Shown piece after piece: positions 1 to 11,494 of a stretch of DNA of 64,000 nt (positions are counted from its first letter, which is position 1; each line of letters starts with the position of its first letter). The stretch spans positions 24,729,121 through 24,793,120 of the forward strand of contig JANCRA010000004.1 of NCBI GenBank assembly GCA_024362935.1, written 5' to 3'. A program made the position numbers and the translations under genes. Under the pieces are notes generated by a model. The model saw nothing but the letters and a program-made list of their open reading frames with translations, was not told where the DNA came from and did no database searches. Source of the DNA: Setophaga petechia. Taxonomy: Eukaryota; Chordata; Aves; Passeriformes; Parulidae.

Positions 1-830
1 TTTTTTACTCCCCAGTCCAAGACATTAAAAGATATTCCAACACAGACTTGTACTCACAACACACAGCATGAGGTATAATTTCCAGAAAAACTCTTTGGTC
101 AAAAGTATAATTTCAATGAAGAATTAACCAAAAGGTGGGGCTATTCCATCAGCAACATCCAGTCACTCAGGGTTACACAAAATACACACTGAAAGCTACC
201 TGTAAAAGAGAACCCTTTTCATGAAATGTAACCTATAAAGGCAGTGCAGACACGTATTTCTTTAAAGAAACATTATTCATGGGAATACACTCATTGGAGA
301 GCTAATTTCCTAATGCTGGAAAAACTAATACACAAAAAAACAACATTCACACCACAAGGCTATACAGAAGTTTCACGGTGATTTTATACCTAACAGGTAC
401 AAAGGAATTCACTTTCCACTATACACACTATTGACAGATTATTGCTCTAAATAACCCTAACAGTTCGTCCGGCTGAGGATTTCTAAACATCTCACACAAA
501 GCTTGGTGCCTGAAAGCAGTTTACACAGAAGAAAAACATCACCCCACCCTGATGTGCAACCTATTTCTCAAACCTCTGTCAAGCATTTGAACCGGTACCT
601 ACAAAGAAACACTTGCTGCGCTAGATCTCCACCACTGCAAAAAGAAAACAAACAAACAAACAAAAAAAAAACCAAAAAAAAAAAAAAAAACCAAAAAGAA
701 AAAAAAAACCAAAAAGAAAAAAAAAAAGGAAAAAAAAGGCAGGAAAAGGAAAAAAATAAGAAAGAAAAGGAAAAACCAAACTCCAAAGGTTAACAAACTC
801 CTACCCACGGAGCGTTAAGTCACACAGACG
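1..830. other. AT-rich non-coding stretch, no gene recognised
   Basis: No exon, splice-bounded reading frame or recognisable repeat was found in the first 640 bases. The stretch from about 640 to 780 is almost pure A with scattered C and G. The open frames there are lysine-rich on one strand and phenylalanine-rich on the other, and simply reflect that composition. If the CpG island to the right drives a minus-strand gene, this would be its first intron. Confidence 0.5.
640..785. repeat. A-rich low-complexity tract
   Basis: About 145 bases are dominated by A runs with CAAA and AAAG interruptions (imperfect CAAA repeats at 648-665, then A-rich blocks split by CC or GG). It could be a decayed poly(A) tail of a retroposed copy or simple-sequence growth. 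No body of a retrocopy was recognised to its left, so I leave it as low complexity. Confidence 0.85.
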
Positions 831-869
831 TTGGGCAGGCCAAGTCGCAGGGCACATGAGACAAATGTT

Positions 870-1700
870 GTTATCCCAACCGCCGTATTTTCCACCCACT
901 GCCCATGCTGCGTTACTCCTCTGGCGGGGCAGCGGGGGCACAGCCGCAGCGCTCGGGGGCCGGCAGGGCCAGGCTCACGGCAGCCCCGGCTGGTGCAGGG
1001 CCGCCCGGCGGAGCGGGAGGCGCGCACGGGCCGGCTGCGCACCGCACGGAGCGCGGGGACAAGAGTGTCCCGCGCCCGGCGCGGGGCTCCGTGCCACCGG
1101 CGGCTCCACCCCGTGCCGCGGGCAGACCCGACCGCCAGGCCCGGAAACCAGCACCGCTCCTACCGTAGGGCCTGCGACCATCTCCGCGGGCGAGAGCGCG
1201 CAGGGCGCGGCTCCCGCAGAGACCCGCCGTGCCCGAGCGGCCCCGCACGCATCCACCGGTGCCCGCAGGGACGCGCCCGGCTGCCCCGCAGAGCCAGGCA
1301 CAGAGGAGCCCCGCCTCGCCCCGCCCCAGTCCCCATCCCAATCCCGGTCTCGGCTGCGGCCCTGCCCCCGCCGCGGCCCGCTCCGCCCTGGCCAAGGCGA
1401 CGCCTGCTCGCCGGGCTTCACCTTCGCGCCGGCGGCCACTCACCCCGCGGCGCTCAGGCGGGGGCGCCGGGCGGCGGCGGCGGCGGCTCCGCGCTGCGCC
1501 CCCGCCGTGCTCATGCGGCGGCGGCAGGACCTGCCCGCACCGCAGCGCGTCACCGGCCCCGCCGCGCCCCGCCCGTGCGCAAGCGCCGCCGCGGGCAGCG
1601 CCGTGCCCGGCCCGGCCGGACCGCACGGGTGGAGCAGCACCGCACGAGTGTGCGGTGTGAATCTCCCTGGCTGGCCCCCCCCTGCACCAGCCACCCGCGC
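870..1700. promoter_or_regulatory. CpG island, candidate minus-strand promoter
   Basis: This block is very GC- and CpG-rich inside AT-rich DNA, with many GC boxes (CCCGCCC and its complement) and no TATA box. Such islands mark promoters in vertebrates. It lies more than 7 kb from the NAA35 island, so the two are unlikely to be one bidirectional promoter. A strong splice donor faces left at 1443 on the minus strand, which suggests transcription leftwards out of the window. Confidence 0.7.
1444..1514 (-). CDS. Candidate first coding exon of a minus-strand gene (AGTPBP1 by synteny?)
   Basis: On the minus strand an ATG at 1514 opens a short alanine/arginine-rich frame starting MSTAGAQRG. It reaches a textbook donor, GTGAGT, whose GT is at 1443-1442. 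That would give 71 coding bases, or the same sequence could be 5' UTR. In mammals the gene upstream of NAA35 on the opposite strand is AGTPBP1 (CCP1, a tubulin deglutamylase), so this could be its first exon. The peptide does not match the AGTPBP1 start I know, and no second exon is in the window. The reading is weak; the donor and the island are the only real evidence. Confidence 0.3.
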
Positions 1701-1739
1701 CTGAACTGTCCGTACTTCTGTGAGATACACGAGTATCTA

Positions 1740-2046
1740 ATGGGAGGCGGGGGCAGCGAGAGCATAGAAGCAGGCTTTTCTCGGTGGTTCGGAAGCAGTA
1801 CGAAGAGGCAATGGGCACAAACTGATGCGCAGGAAGTTCCGCCTTGGACACGAGGAAGAAATTCTTTGCTGTGCGGGTGACCAAGCAGTGGCACAGATTG
1901 TCCAGAGAGGTTGTGGAGTCTCCCTCACTGGAGGTACTTAAGAACCCTCTGGACACCATCCTATGCCGTGTCTAGGATGATCCTGCTCGAGCAAGGAGGT
2001 TGGACCTGTTATCTGGTCTAACCTGACCGATTCTGAGATTCTGCAA
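1740..2046 (+). mobile_element. CR1 LINE 3' fragment
   Basis: This matches the avian CR1 3' end: the 'gaggcaatgggcacaaactga' type block near 1805, then the block around 'cagagaggttgtggagtctcc' near 1900, and a terminal ATTCTGAGATTCTG at 2031-2044, the degenerate CR1 tail repeat. It is 5'-truncated, as most CR1 copies are, and sits at the edge of the CpG island. Confidence 0.85.
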
Positions 2047-2049
2047 TAC

Positions 2050-4550
2050 CTTCGTGGGGCGTTCCCCCCAGCCCAACCTTTATACACAGTTTCTTGTGGC
2101 AGGTAAGTACCTGAACCCAAAGAATGCTACTGCCCAGGGCACTGAGGTGCCACAGAAGCAAGTAAGAAAATTCATATTGATTCATTAGTCAAAGACTTTG
2201 TATGCCTCCTCACACGTGCCCCCGACCCTTCTCCCTGAAAATCTTTGGAAAAGTAATACCTCATAAGCTTCACAAAACGTTTTATGGCAAATTAACCTCC
2301 ATGTGCCTAGCACCTGGTTTTGAACAATGCATTAGTATCGCTGATGACTTCTAGAAGGAGGTAATTTAATCTCTCTGACACTTGTTAAACTGGAACAACC
2401 AGGTATTTCCTTTCTCAATAAGTTCCTCAAATGAAGAAACTACTAAGAATCTGTGGCCAAATCTTTATACTGAGTTTACAGACCTGGCATGGGAAAAGAA
2501 ACCCTTTAATAAAAGGCTGTCAAATGGAAATCAAGTTCAAATCCCACTTACATCCATTATAAAGGCACAATCCCTGCTAGAACGATGCAAAGTTAATTTC
2601 CCAATAACATTCCCAATCCATGGAGTTACCCATTCTAATTCTTGTTTAGTAAAAAGCAGATTCTGGAGCCTTTAAATCTATACTTTTATTCATCTTCCCT
2701 TTCAGAGTACAGATACCTGGCTACAGCTCTTGCAACTCCTGTCCTACACACATTATTCAATCTACTCACAAGGGCAAAAGTAAAGATAGCCACAACTTTT
2801 CTACTGTCTAGGAGGTAGCTGTGCATTTTGTGTGACAGTTTGCAACTCTTCCATAGGGCTGATTCACCTGAAGGGTGGTTTATAGTTACAATTTGTTAGT
2901 CCTTTAACTTGGGTTATAGTGTTAGAAAAGTGAATTCTTCTTCTCATCCATGAAATGGTACACAGATGATCTGCACAGCACGCATACACATCCACACCTA
3001 ATGGACATAGAACAAAGCTGCTTTACTGGCAAGGCAGCAGACACCAATGCAAGTGAGGAGCAATGAACTAATTTTGTTGAGGTACAACAGATGGGAGATC
3101 CTGGTCCTCCTACCTCCTATTTATGCATAACTGCTTATATGCATTTTAAGTCCTCATCCCACTATGTTAACAAAAATGGATATCAGATGTCCATTTATTC
3201 AGTTATTCACATGGTCTTTCTCCAGCAAATAATTCAACATTAATTACGCTTCTAGAACTTGTAAACCCATGGGCTATAATCACAAAACATACATGTATTG
3301 GAAAGGACCTTTCTCCTTCTCTTACAAGATTCTCCAGGTATCTACCATGAATGAAAAGAGGAGGTTATCAGAATGCAGAACTTTGCCAGTGCACTGGCAA
3401 GGGGTAGGAACAGTGTCATTTGTTCCCTAACACTGGTCACACTGGAAAATGGCTAAGAGAATACGTAATGCAGAATTCAGTACAGCTACAAGTTGTCTGT
3501 GAATTCTATTAATGGAATAATTTTAAATGCATAGCTCTGTCTAAAGCAAAGCAGAAGACATGGAAGTACTTGAGTATGACTCAGGCAAAGACAAAAATAG
3601 TATCGGGCAGGCTCTGGCAAGTAAAGAACAAATAAAGGGGGTGTAGATAAAAATCTCTCAAATGTTTTGAAGTTAAAGTCAGAGTCAGCTTATTTAAGTT
3701 AGTTATGAAAATAATGTTTTAAAAGAGCTCTGTATGTGTCCTGGCACATGACAAAAATAAATCAGTTAAAAATATAAGAATTTTCTACTGAAAAGAGAGG
3801 ACCCAGCAGTAGCTCCATTAATTTAAGGCTAGGAAAAAGTGTGATCTCGTTTAAGAAAAATGAATGATAGTAATGGGCCTAATTAAAATTCTCCAATCAG
3901 TTACTGAAATCTATTAACTTTTTTCATTCAATGTAAACAAAAAATGCAGAACATAATTGAATGCAAGTGCTACATTTATCTTATTTCCCCCAAAAGACTG
4001 TTCTATGCAGAACTCCTATTTTTACTAGCTAAACATTTGTTTATGGAAATTAAAGGTCACTGAATGATTGAATCTAAAATTGGTTTTTTTGGCAGGTAAA
4101 CTGGTTCCAAATTTAGAATTTATTTCTAAGGACAACAACTTTACTTTTAGAAAACCTGACTCTGGTGCACAAATGGAGCAGGCCATTGTTGATCTTATTT
4201 ACATAACAATTCTCACCAATTCAGATGTGTTTTACTTATATGAGACAGCAGAAATATGCTCTAGCTTTATTTGTTTTCAAACGCAATACTGTGTGCAAAA
4301 GTGAATTGTTTATCCATTGAATTTTTTATAAAAAGTTGATATAATGATTCTTCTTTTGGTTTCACAGAATTTTTAACACTTCAAGTAGAATCTTTAACAA
4401 ACATACAAAACTATTCCAAACAATCTACATTTAATTTAACCAGAGCAAATAATAAATTTGAAAACAAGGTTATGGCAAATTATAGAGCCATCAAGTAAAA
4501 GCTTGATGGGGAGCAAGGCATGCATCTCTGAAAATTGCAGCAACAGTAAA
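2050..4550. other. Intergenic DNA, no gene seen
   Basis: This is AT-rich sequence between the first CpG island and a CR1 copy. Open frames are short, lack splice context and resemble no protein I know. No RNA gene or clear repeat was recognised. Confidence 0.6.
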
Positions 4551-5625
4551 ACTGGATCGTGGAGCAAAATGGATTCCACCAAAATTAAGTCTCTAGGTTT
4601 GACCAAGTGACCCACCTAGCAGATTAGGGAAAGGCTGTGGATGTTGCCTACCTAAACTTCAGTAAAGCCTTTGATTCTCTCCAACAGCTTCTTCCTGGAA
4701 AAATTGGCTGCTTGTGACTTAGACAGGTGCAGTTTGCTGGGTTAAAAACTGGATGGATGACTGGGCTGAGGGTGTTGGTGAATGGAGTTATCTGGCTGAC
4801 AGTCAGTCACCACCGCAGTTAGCTAGGGCTCACTGCTGGGGCTGGTCCTGTTTAATGACAATTAATCAATTATTAATGCTAATTAATTATGTAAATTATT
4901 AATGTTAATTAATCAATTATTTTGAGTACTGCCTCAATCTGCAGATGACACTAAGTTGGGTGGGAGTGTTGATCTGCTGGAGGGCAGGAAGGCTCTGCAG
5001 AGGGACCTGGACAGGCTGCATCGATGAACTGAGGCCAGTGGTGTGAGGTTCAATCAGGTCAGGGGCTGAGTCCTGCCCTTGGGTCACAACAACCCCATTC
5101 CCTGCTACAGGCTTGGGGCAGAAAGACTGGAGAGCTACTCAGCCAAAAAAGACCTAGGGGCCCACAGCAGATACCGACCTGGGACATTGAGGGGTGTGGA
5201 GTGTGTCCAGAGAAGGGCAGCAGAGCTGATGAAGGGTCTGGAGCACTGGTCCTGTGAGGACAGCTGAGGGAGCTGGAAGTGTTTAGCCTGGAGAAAAAGG
5301 AGAAAAGGCTGTTCAGGGGTGACCTTATCCCTCTCTAAAAACTACCCGAGAGTGTAGCAGACAAGGATCAGCCTCTTCTACCAGGCAATTAGCAACTGGA
5401 GGACAACACATAGCCTCAAGATGGGCTAGGGAAGGTTCAGGTTGGACATGAGAAAGAATTTTGTCACTGAAAGAGTGGTTAAGCATTGAAACAAGTTAAC
5501 CAGGGAGGTGGTGCTGTCACCATCCCAGGAAATGTTCAATAAAAGACTAGACATGCAATCTGGGGCTATGGTTTAGTTGACATGGTGGGGATTAGTCAGA
5601 GGTTGGACTCACAGATCTTTTTCAA
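4550..5625 (+). mobile_element. CR1 LINE fragment, about 1.1 kb, with an AT-rich insertion
   Basis: The left part still carries reverse-transcriptase-like text (around 4650-4675, 'cctacctaaacttcagtaaagcc', the YLDFSKAFD type motif). It then runs through the CR1 3' region ('gtccagagaagggcagcagagctgatgaagggtctgg' type block near 5205) to the 3' block near 5560-5625. The frame is broken many times, so it is dead. An AT-only stretch at 4856-4922 interrupts it. Confidence 0.85.
4856..4922. repeat. AT-only duplicated segment inside CR1
   Basis: Two copies of AATTAATCAATTATT sit about 45 bases apart, with further TTAATTAAT and AATTATTAAT variants between them, all within the CR1 copy. The element reads normally on both sides, so this looks like a local expansion or insertion after CR1 integration. 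Confidence 0.65.
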
Positions 5626-8600
5626 TTTTAATAATTTTATTATTTGTAGGAAATTCAGTCTTAGGAATATATCTTTTAATAGGGCAATCCATGGACTTAG
5701 AGAAGGTAACAAATATATACCAATCTACACACTGTGTGGAAAAGGAAGGACATCAGAAGTGTCATAAGCTAAAAGATTAAGTTTATAAGTTTACTTAAAC
5801 CATGTTGTGTTTAGTATTGTTGGCAAGGCAATACAAGCAACAAACTGAGTCACAGATTACTGACATTTATGTGGAGACACAATTTTTCAGACAAAGATAG
5901 GTTCCTCAGTCCTGCATTTTTACAGGCTGCTAAAAAAATATCTACTACTAAGCACATTGTACAGCATGACTTCCAGGATCAGACCATACAACTAAAATAA
6001 TCACAAAAAAATTTAAAATATAATGGTTAGCCCCTCTGGAAGTAGAAAAGGGTTGTAAAGCATTAAACAAACTGCCCAAGAAAGTGGTGGAGTCTACCCC
6101 TCTGGAAGTGTTCAAAAAAGTGTGTGGATATGGCACTTGAAGAGGTGGTGCAATGGTGAACATGGTGGTGGTGGTGCTGAGTTGGTGGCTGGCCTCGAAG
6201 CACTTTTCCAACCTTAAAAATTCTCTGATTCGATGATAAGAGCAAGGAGAATAAGAAAAAGCTCTTCAAAATAACTTAGTAGGTAGCAACATATAAGCAT
6301 CTCTAGATCGTATCCTGTTCCTTGTAATTATCAACTAGATAATTATTATTTCCTATTAAAACTTAACCTCTGCTAGTTAAATCTGCCTTGCCTGTTGCTA
6401 TACATCTTTTACTGAACAGATCCAGTCAGTTCCGGAAAATGAAGTTATCAGCTCTCTCAAAAACAATCACTCCTTCATTTGGAAGCCAACACTTGCCTAC
6501 ATGCACATTGGAGAATTTGGTTTTGACTCTTTATCTCTAATGTATCATATCAGTTAGAACACTTTTTTTGGGATGATCTTTTGTGCTCTGTTATGCATGT
6601 TTTCAGAGCATAAAGAAGCATTTTAGTTCAACTTCACATCTATGCTTCATTCAGCTACTTTAGCCTTTGTAATACTACAAATGCAATAACACATCAATAT
6701 TCTTCACAGAGAATTCAGAAATATAGATTTGGTGGATATTTTCATCTAAGTTTCTGGGGACTGGGGGTGGGAAGGAGTGGGCACTTTTTCAGAGCATGAA
6801 GAGGACAAGTTTCTAAAGTGATGCAGTTTCACAGGTTCACACCAAGTCAGCCACTTTTTTCCATATGCCCACTGACAATCACATTTAATTTATACATGCA
6901 GAATGTTAACATAATCCCCCCTGCATGACCCAACCAACTGGGCATCTGTTTCAGTCTATCAAGAACCTCCATACTCACAGTGTAAAAAAAAAAATAAATG
7001 TGTATAATTTGCAGCCTACCTGAAGGTCACCTTCTTTCTATTTATGAAGGTATTTGCATACTTTGAGATTTCTCACTTTCCCTTTTCTCCCTGCATCAAT
7101 TACTTCCATTAAGAAGGACATCTAAAGCAATGGTAAGTTCCCGAAAAATCAGCAGTACTTTAAGCAAGGTAAAAGGTAAAGAACAATCTTCAGAAACAAG
7201 TATGAGATACCTCCTTCTTGGGACAAGGCTATAAAGATATCCTGCAGCAGATGCCCATTTCCACAATGGGCTAAAGATACCTTTTGAGGGACAGATCTCT
7301 GCTATTTAGAAAATGATAAACAATTGTAATTTTGTACAAACAGGTCAATAAGTAATTCTACACACTTCAAATTCTTAAGAGCAAACAAAACAGATTTATC
7401 TCTTAAATCTGATTTTCATTTCACACAGTACTTGAAAGACCCGAAATGCCTTTTTGCTTATGTCAGTCAAAATTTCTTTTACAGGATTTTTTTTAAAGCC
7501 AAATAGTAGAGGACAAGTTTGCTCACTTCATCTCTTAAGTATCCCTAAAAAATTCATAATGCTTTAGTATGAGTTTTTGCAAGGTAAAAATAGACACCCT
7601 GTGTTACAAACTCATACAAAATACATCAGTACTTTCAAAATTAATGTAACATCATTTCAGAAAGACAAAAATAGCAGTCAGTCAAATGACTGCACCATAA
7701 ACTGTCACATGGTTAGCAGAAGTTTTCTTAAACAAAGCAGCCTATTTAAGTCAAGTATATGATGATATGTTCTAACTGTATTACAGGAACAAAGGTACTC
7801 CATAATTAATACTGAAGCAAGTTCCTCACAATACTTGATCTACTCCCACTTCACCAAGACAGAAGCACAAAACATGCGTTACACATAACCAACACGTATT
7901 ATACGAAGGTTGCTTTTTTCTTCTGTCTTGCTTAACATTGTGACTACTTTGTGGTGTAGTGAACTAAGGAAACAAGGGATACTTTTGTAATAAACTCCAA
8001 GGCATTTTAAATACTAGGGATTTTGGTAAACTATCCCCACAAAAAATAATAATTGTGTGCGTAATCTAAAAATAAATAAAAACTGATTTTATTTCTCTGG
8101 ATTTTCCCATGTGCATATCACATGTACCAGAAGTTAGATCAGCCCTTCACAGCATTTTGTCAAGGCACTTCATTGTATCATTTCAAGTTGAACTGCTTTG
8201 ATCTCACCTTGGAGGTTATTGCAGTGAACATGTATTATCTTTTTTAACTGCTATGGTCATTTCACACACACATAACCAACCTGCTGTTCATTTTTGATGC
8301 TTGGTATTTTTGTCAAGGGAAGTGATAATTGCTTATACTTATTTAGGCTGAATCCATTGCCATATTACTTCACAAAAGTCAGCTTATCATTTCAACCATA
8401 AAGTCTGCACAGACACACAAACAGGTATTTGCTAATGGAATACTCTCTGACAAACTTCAAACCTTTTCAGAAAGTAATTTTTGTTAAATATTGTGGTTTT
8501 AAAAAAAGATACTTTCATAGTGAAATTATTATTAGGGACCACAACCCTTATGTCCTGAAACTAAAAATAGAATTCCCCTGAAAATCAACTACAGAAGAGA

Positions 8601-9140
8601 GGGATGGTCAAGCTATCACTATATTCTGTATTAAAGACAGGTAGTTTTCACGGACAGATGTTATAACCAACATCAGGTTCAATAATAACGATCTGTTCTT
8701 TCTATCATAACACTGGGATCATTACAAGATGTCTGTTATATTGTTGCATATCACCCCCGGAATTCCATATAAGTACAGTGCAGCTGTGAGCCATCAGACA
8801 TTTCAACAGCCATTAAACTAAATATAATTTATTCTTTCAGATAAAGTAGGTTGCTGTCATTGTTTTAGCAGGAGCTCTCACTGAAATTTCTCTTCTTGCT
8901 TCCCACCAAGCACAAATGCTCTGTATTTTGCATGTTGAATAGAAAGGATGATAGATAAAGTTACATTAGCCATTGTCTTTTACGTTAGTGATCTTGGCCT
9001 GAAACTGCAAGCATTCAGTCATACTGAAACCGTAGCTCCCTAGGACATCATCCCACGTCACCTGGCTTCCCTCTCAGGAGAGATCATCAGCACATCTCCG
9101 TAGACCCTGTACAGAACACAGAGTTACGTACTCTCTAGCA
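5626..9140. other. Intergenic DNA upstream of NAA35
   Basis: Apart from the CR1 piece at 6015-6235 I see no gene, RNA gene or clear repeat here. It is AT-rich with short runs of A or T and only short open frames without splice support. Confidence 0.55.
6015..6235 (+). mobile_element. CR1 LINE 3' fragment, degenerate
   Basis: The order of blocks (aaagtggtggagtctacccctctggaag near 6080, 'ggctggcctcgaagcacttttccaacctt' near 6190, then ATTCTCTGATTCGATGAT) follows the CR1 3' end. It contains a local GGTGGTGGTGG expansion near 6164. It is decayed and 5'-truncated. Confidence 0.75.
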
Positions 9141-9351
9141 CATGACGTTCATTAAAACGCAGTGCGAAAGGAAGGGGAGAGAACGTCTGACAGAGGACAA
9201 AAGAAACCTGCTTCGAGTCTGCTTTCAGTTCAGCCGCCGCCCGCTCAGCGCACGGCGCCAGCGCCGCACCCGGGCCCCGGGCGGGCAGCGGCAGCGCCGG
9301 CCGGCGGGCTCGACCTCGGGCCGCGCCGGGACTCGCTGGCAGCGATTCAGA

Positions 9352-9680
9352 GTCACAGAATGGGTCAGGCTAAAAGAGACGAGGCCATTTGTCCAACCTG
9401 TCTGCTCAAAGAGAATCATCCAGGAGCACGTAGCACAGGCTTGTGTCTATACAGTTCTTGAGTATCTCCCGCGAGGGAGACTCCAGAACCTCTCTGGGCA
9501 ATCTGTTCCAGCACTCGGTCACCTGCACGGTAAAGAAGTTCTTCCTCGTGGAAGTTCTTCAGGTGGAACCTCCTGTGCATCAGTTTGTGCCCACTGCCTT
9601 TGGTCCTACTGCTGGGCGCCCCTGAGAAGAACCTGTCTCCGTCCTGTCGACACACGCTTTTTAGATATCGAAACAGCGTT
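9352..9680 (-). mobile_element. CR1 LINE fragment inside the NAA35 promoter island
   Basis: Read on the minus strand this is a CR1 3' region: 'cagagtcacagaatggg' at 9349-9365 is the reversed tail, and 'tctctgggcaatctgttccagca' near 9490 and 'gttcttcctcgtggaagttc' near 9537 are standard antisense CR1 text. It carries more CpG than usual CR1, in keeping with its position in an unmethylated island. Confidence 0.85.
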
Positions 9681-9830
9681 CACAAAAGACCTGGAGACAG
9701 CCGCGGCCCCGCACCGTCCGCCCAGCCCCTGCTCCCCCTGTCCCCACCCCCTCACGGGAGGTCCATGGCGCCCGAGCCTGCGCCGCGCCGCGTTCCTCGC
9801 GGGCGCAGCGGGTGCCGAGCGCCGCCGCCC

Positions 9831-9930
9831 CGGCCCCTCTCGCCCCGCCCCGGCCCCTCTCGCCCCGCCCCGGCCCCTCTCGCCCCGCCCCGGCCTCTCT
9901 CGCCCCGCCCCGGCCTCTCTCGCCCCGCCT
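9831..9930. repeat. 20-bp GC-rich minisatellite, five copies
   Basis: Five head-to-tail copies of a 20-base unit (cggcccctctcgccccgccc) start at 9831, 9851, 9871, 9891 and 9911. The last two copies share a C-to-T change (cggcctctct) and the fifth also ends in CCT. Each unit carries a CCCCGCCCC GC box, so copy number would set the number of potential Sp1/KLF sites in the NAA35 promoter island. Confidence 0.95.
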
Positions 9931-10099
9931 CGCCGCTCACGGTAAGCGGCAGTCGCGGACGGGGTGGGGCGGGGAGGTTTTTTGTGTGCGGCTGCGCCGG
10001 GCGCTCAGGCCGGGGCCGCGGGCTGGTGGCGGCGGCAGCAGCAGAAGCAGTAGTGCTGGGTCTGCGCGTGTGCGGCGGCGGCCCAGCCAGGAGCGGCGG

Positions 10100-10124
10100 G
10101 CAGGCGGCGGCGTGGGACATAGCG
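10100..10124 (+). other. NAA35: 3' end of the candidate untranslated exon 1 of NAA35
   Basis: The sequence ends GGGACATAGCG followed by GTGAGG, a strong donor. It is the last good donor in the island and splices naturally to the acceptor at 11349-11350. The 5' end of the exon cannot be fixed from sequence; only its 3' end is supported. An upstream donor at 9942 is an alternative. Confidence 0.45.
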
Positions 10125-11370
10125 GTGAGGCCCGAGGAGGGTGCGGGGCGAAGGGCGCAGGCAGAGCCCGCAGGGGCACCGAGGGAGGGACGGAGGAAGG
10201 GGGAGCCCGCGGCGGCGGCGCTGCTGCCCCGCAGCGGGGCGGGCGGCGTGCTGGCCCCTCCTCTGCGGCGGGATGGAGGAGCCGTGCGGGCAGGCGGCGG
10301 AGCTCGGCGTCCCTGGGAGGCTGCGCGGTGCCCGCTGAGCAGCGCCGGAGTTGGGGTGACCTGTGGGAAGAGGAGAGCCCGAAGGGCCTCGTTGTCCTGG
10401 GATGCAAGTGGGAACTTAATTTATTTCAACAGATTTCTCACGTACTTCCTCACCACAGCCCACTGAGCCTGGCAGTCCCTGCGGTCGCTAGAGAACTGGT
10501 GACAACCTGACGGCCCCCGATGGGGAGTAAGCCTGGCTCGGCCGACGGGACCCTCGGGCTGCTGCTCAAAAGCCATTTTATCCTCCCATTTGTTTTTGTT
10601 AATTCCCGGTGCCCTGGAGGTCCTCTGCCACTGGGGCCTTTGTTTGAAGCTTCCGTCGCGGCTGTGGTTAAGCTGCTCAGGGCTTGCCGAGCTCGCAGCT
10701 GTCTCTTGCGGGAGCTCCGTCAGCAGAGGGGAGTTCAGCGCTGTTGATACCTCACGGGCAGGCTCACCGTGGAAGCGTGGAAGTCCTCAGGGCTGCCCGC
10801 GTGTCGGGAGGTTGCGAAAGAACAAAACCAGTACGAAGTAGCTGGTCGGTGGAGTTTAAAATTTATTGTCAAGTTTGAACTTGCTTAACTTAAGTGCTGC
10901 AATCTTGATACTGCTTTCTGCTGAGGAAACCGTAGGAAATAAAACACCAGTTTTACAGTACCATCTTTTTAATTTCTGTTACAGAGCAGTAGGAGGATGT
11001 ATAGTCTAACAGTGTAAAAGAACAAATAGAAAATTGTGTTGTTATGCTTCTGATTTTATTTCCAATTTGACAATAGACACTTTAGTATGGGTCTGAACAG
11101 GTGATTTGTGATGTCCCAGGTTTTTGAGGTTTCACACTGTACAAGCTACCTGTAAAGAAATTATGCACAAGAAAAGCTTTTTCTTAAAGAGTTGTTTTTA
11201 ATAAGGGTTTTTCTGTTGGTCTTGTATAACAGTAGTTGTTTAAGTAAAATGTTAGTTCATTTCCCTTTCTTACCTGATTATTGAAAAGAAAAAAATTATT
11301 CCCACAAAGCACTTTCTCTAATTTGTGCAAATATATGGTGTCTCTGACAGGAATTTAAAGGTGCAGCATC

Positions 11371-11494
11371 ATGGTTATGAAAGCTACACTAGAGGATGAT
11401 GATTCTGGATGGGAACTCGGTATGCCTGACAAGATGGAAAAGAGTAATACCAGCTGGATAGATATAACCCAGGATTTTGAAGAAGCTTGTAGAG
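11371..11494 (+). CDS. NAA35: NAA35 coding exon 1 (residues 1-42)
   Basis: The exon starts at the acceptor AG 11349-11350; 20 untranslated bases precede the ATG. It encodes the acidic N-terminus, including [20 protein letters not shown], and ends in phase 1 at AGAG|GTGAGT. The ATG matches the conserved vertebrate start. Confidence 0.96.

Larger units (their letters stand above)
9200..10450 (+). promoter_or_regulatory. NAA35: CpG island and promoter of NAA35
   Basis: A GC- and CpG-dense block lies directly upstream of the first coding exon of NAA35. It has many GC boxes, a five-copy GC minisatellite and no TATA box, as expected for a housekeeping promoter. Two good donors could end the untranslated first exon: GTAAGC at 9942 and GTGAGG at 10125 (after GACATAGCG). 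The second exon, holding the start codon, begins at 11351. A CR1 fragment at 9352-9680 splits the island. Which donor and start site are used needs RNA data. Confidence 0.75.

Noticed and set aside
831..1880. 349-codon plus-strand open frame and a 348-codon minus-strand frame over the first CpG island
   Set aside because: Long frames in GC-rich DNA arise because stop codons are AT-rich. The text is Arg/Ala/Pro/Gly-rich without domains, and the frames run into a CR1 copy.
2100..2118. GGCAGGTAAGTAC, a strong plus-strand donor next to the CR1 copy
   Set aside because: No matching upstream coding exon or downstream acceptor with continuing frame was found, so it is treated as chance.
9142..10510. 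Several 200-290 codon frames over the NAA35 CpG island
   Set aside because: Same composition effect; they run through the CR1 piece and the minisatellite, giving repetitive Pro/Arg/Ser text.
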